In this document: positions 23,108-23,344 of the stretch, piece after piece
Position numbering within the stretch: the first letter of the stretch is position 1
Layout of the letters: the number at the start of each line of letters is the position of its first letter
Virus record (IMG/VR): IMGVR_UViG_3300001460_000218
Span: 1-23,344 of that record
Direction: 5' to 3' (one strand)
DNA: 23,344 nucleotides
Source: a virus
The notes under the pieces: model-generated
Told to the model about the DNA's origin: nothing
Databases searched by the model: none
What the model saw: only the letters and a program-made list of their open reading frames with translations
Position numbers and translations under genes: made by a program

Positions 23108-23344
23108 TGACCGAGTTCATTAATTTGTTTGAAGCGTGTGGGAAGAATTATCTTCCCGGTAAAAAGCCGAATCTAGGGGGTCCTTTAGATCCCATCACTC
23201 CAACATCCATGGATCCAGAGCCTACTGATCCTACAATTGGTCTTGGAACTGTTGCGACGGGAGGGCAGTACAGGGAACCTATATTTAAATGTATCACGAC
23301 CGAGACACAGTGTCCAGCCCCTAATGCAGGTATTGTTAGTAGTC
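23107..23344 (+). CDS. Start of a further tail-region protein (3' end cut by window edge)
   Basis: An ATG at 23107 shares its A with the TAA of the 877-residue gene, the same TAATG junction used by other genes here. The frame stays open for 79 codons to the window edge. The visible part begins MTEFINLFEACGKNYLPGKK, then a Pro/Thr/Asp-rich linker (LDPITPTSMDPEPTDPT), then a GQYREPIFKCITTETQCP segment. Cys residues near 11, 67 and 74 and the linker suggest an N-terminal anchor followed by a repeated or disulphide-containing extracellular domain, but too little is present to name it. It is in line with the tail-appendage genes before it. Confidence that it is a real gene is high because of the junction and the open frame; its role is a guess. 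Confidence 0.7.
   Translation, partial: MTEFINLFEACGKNYLPGKKPNLGGPLDPITPTSMDPEPTDPTIGLGTVATGGQYREPIFKCITTETQCPAPNAGIVSS

Overview
The window is a stretch of a tailed-phage genome (Caudoviricetes, contractile-tail myovirus type), fully occupied by tail, baseplate and tail-appendage genes. All fourteen genes read on the + strand. They are separated by at most 19 bases or overlap by 1 or 4 bases, so less than about 0.3% of the window is non-coding. By eye the base composition is moderately AT-rich (roughly 40% GC). No tRNA, integrase, transposase, CRISPR array, replication gene or lysis gene is visible, and the host cannot be told from the sequence. The large, low-identity structural proteins look like those of marine or other environmental myoviruses, but this is an impression, not a search result.

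Layout. (1) Positions 1-5128 hold the end of a probable tail tape-measure protein, a tail-tube-initiator-like protein, a small gp53/LysM-like wedge protein and a large probable baseplate hub. (2) Positions 5147-6373 hold a gp5/gpV-type central spike with an OB-fold start and beta-helical stem but no lysozyme domain. (3) Positions 6393-8981 hold an 862-aa protein with a C-terminal LamG/concanavalin-like domain, inserted between the spike and the wedge genes. (4) Positions 8978-15044 hold the wedge core: gp25/gpW-like, gp6/gpJ-like, and a 1338-aa protein carrying a P2 gpI-type domain in its first third. (5) Positions 15055-23344 hold probable peripheral and receptor-facing structural proteins: 365 and 211 aa, a 1227-aa beta-helix protein, an 877-aa structural protein, and the start of another gene cut by the window edge.

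How they work together. The order tape measure, tube initiator/LysM, hub, spike, W, J, I, appendages is that of a Mu/P2-type baseplate. The protein sizes and the added domains (LamG, beta-sandwich-like region, beta-helix) are much larger than in those phages. The inferred machine has a hub and spike that seed the tail tube, W/J/I wedges around it, and a peripheral shell of lectin-like and beta-helix proteins for host contact. The most distinctive points are the LamG protein between spike and gp25, the very large multidomain gpI-like protein, and a short motif shared by the N-termini of the 1227- and 877-aa proteins. I see no non-structural or defence-like novel system here; any novelty lies in the baseplate architecture.
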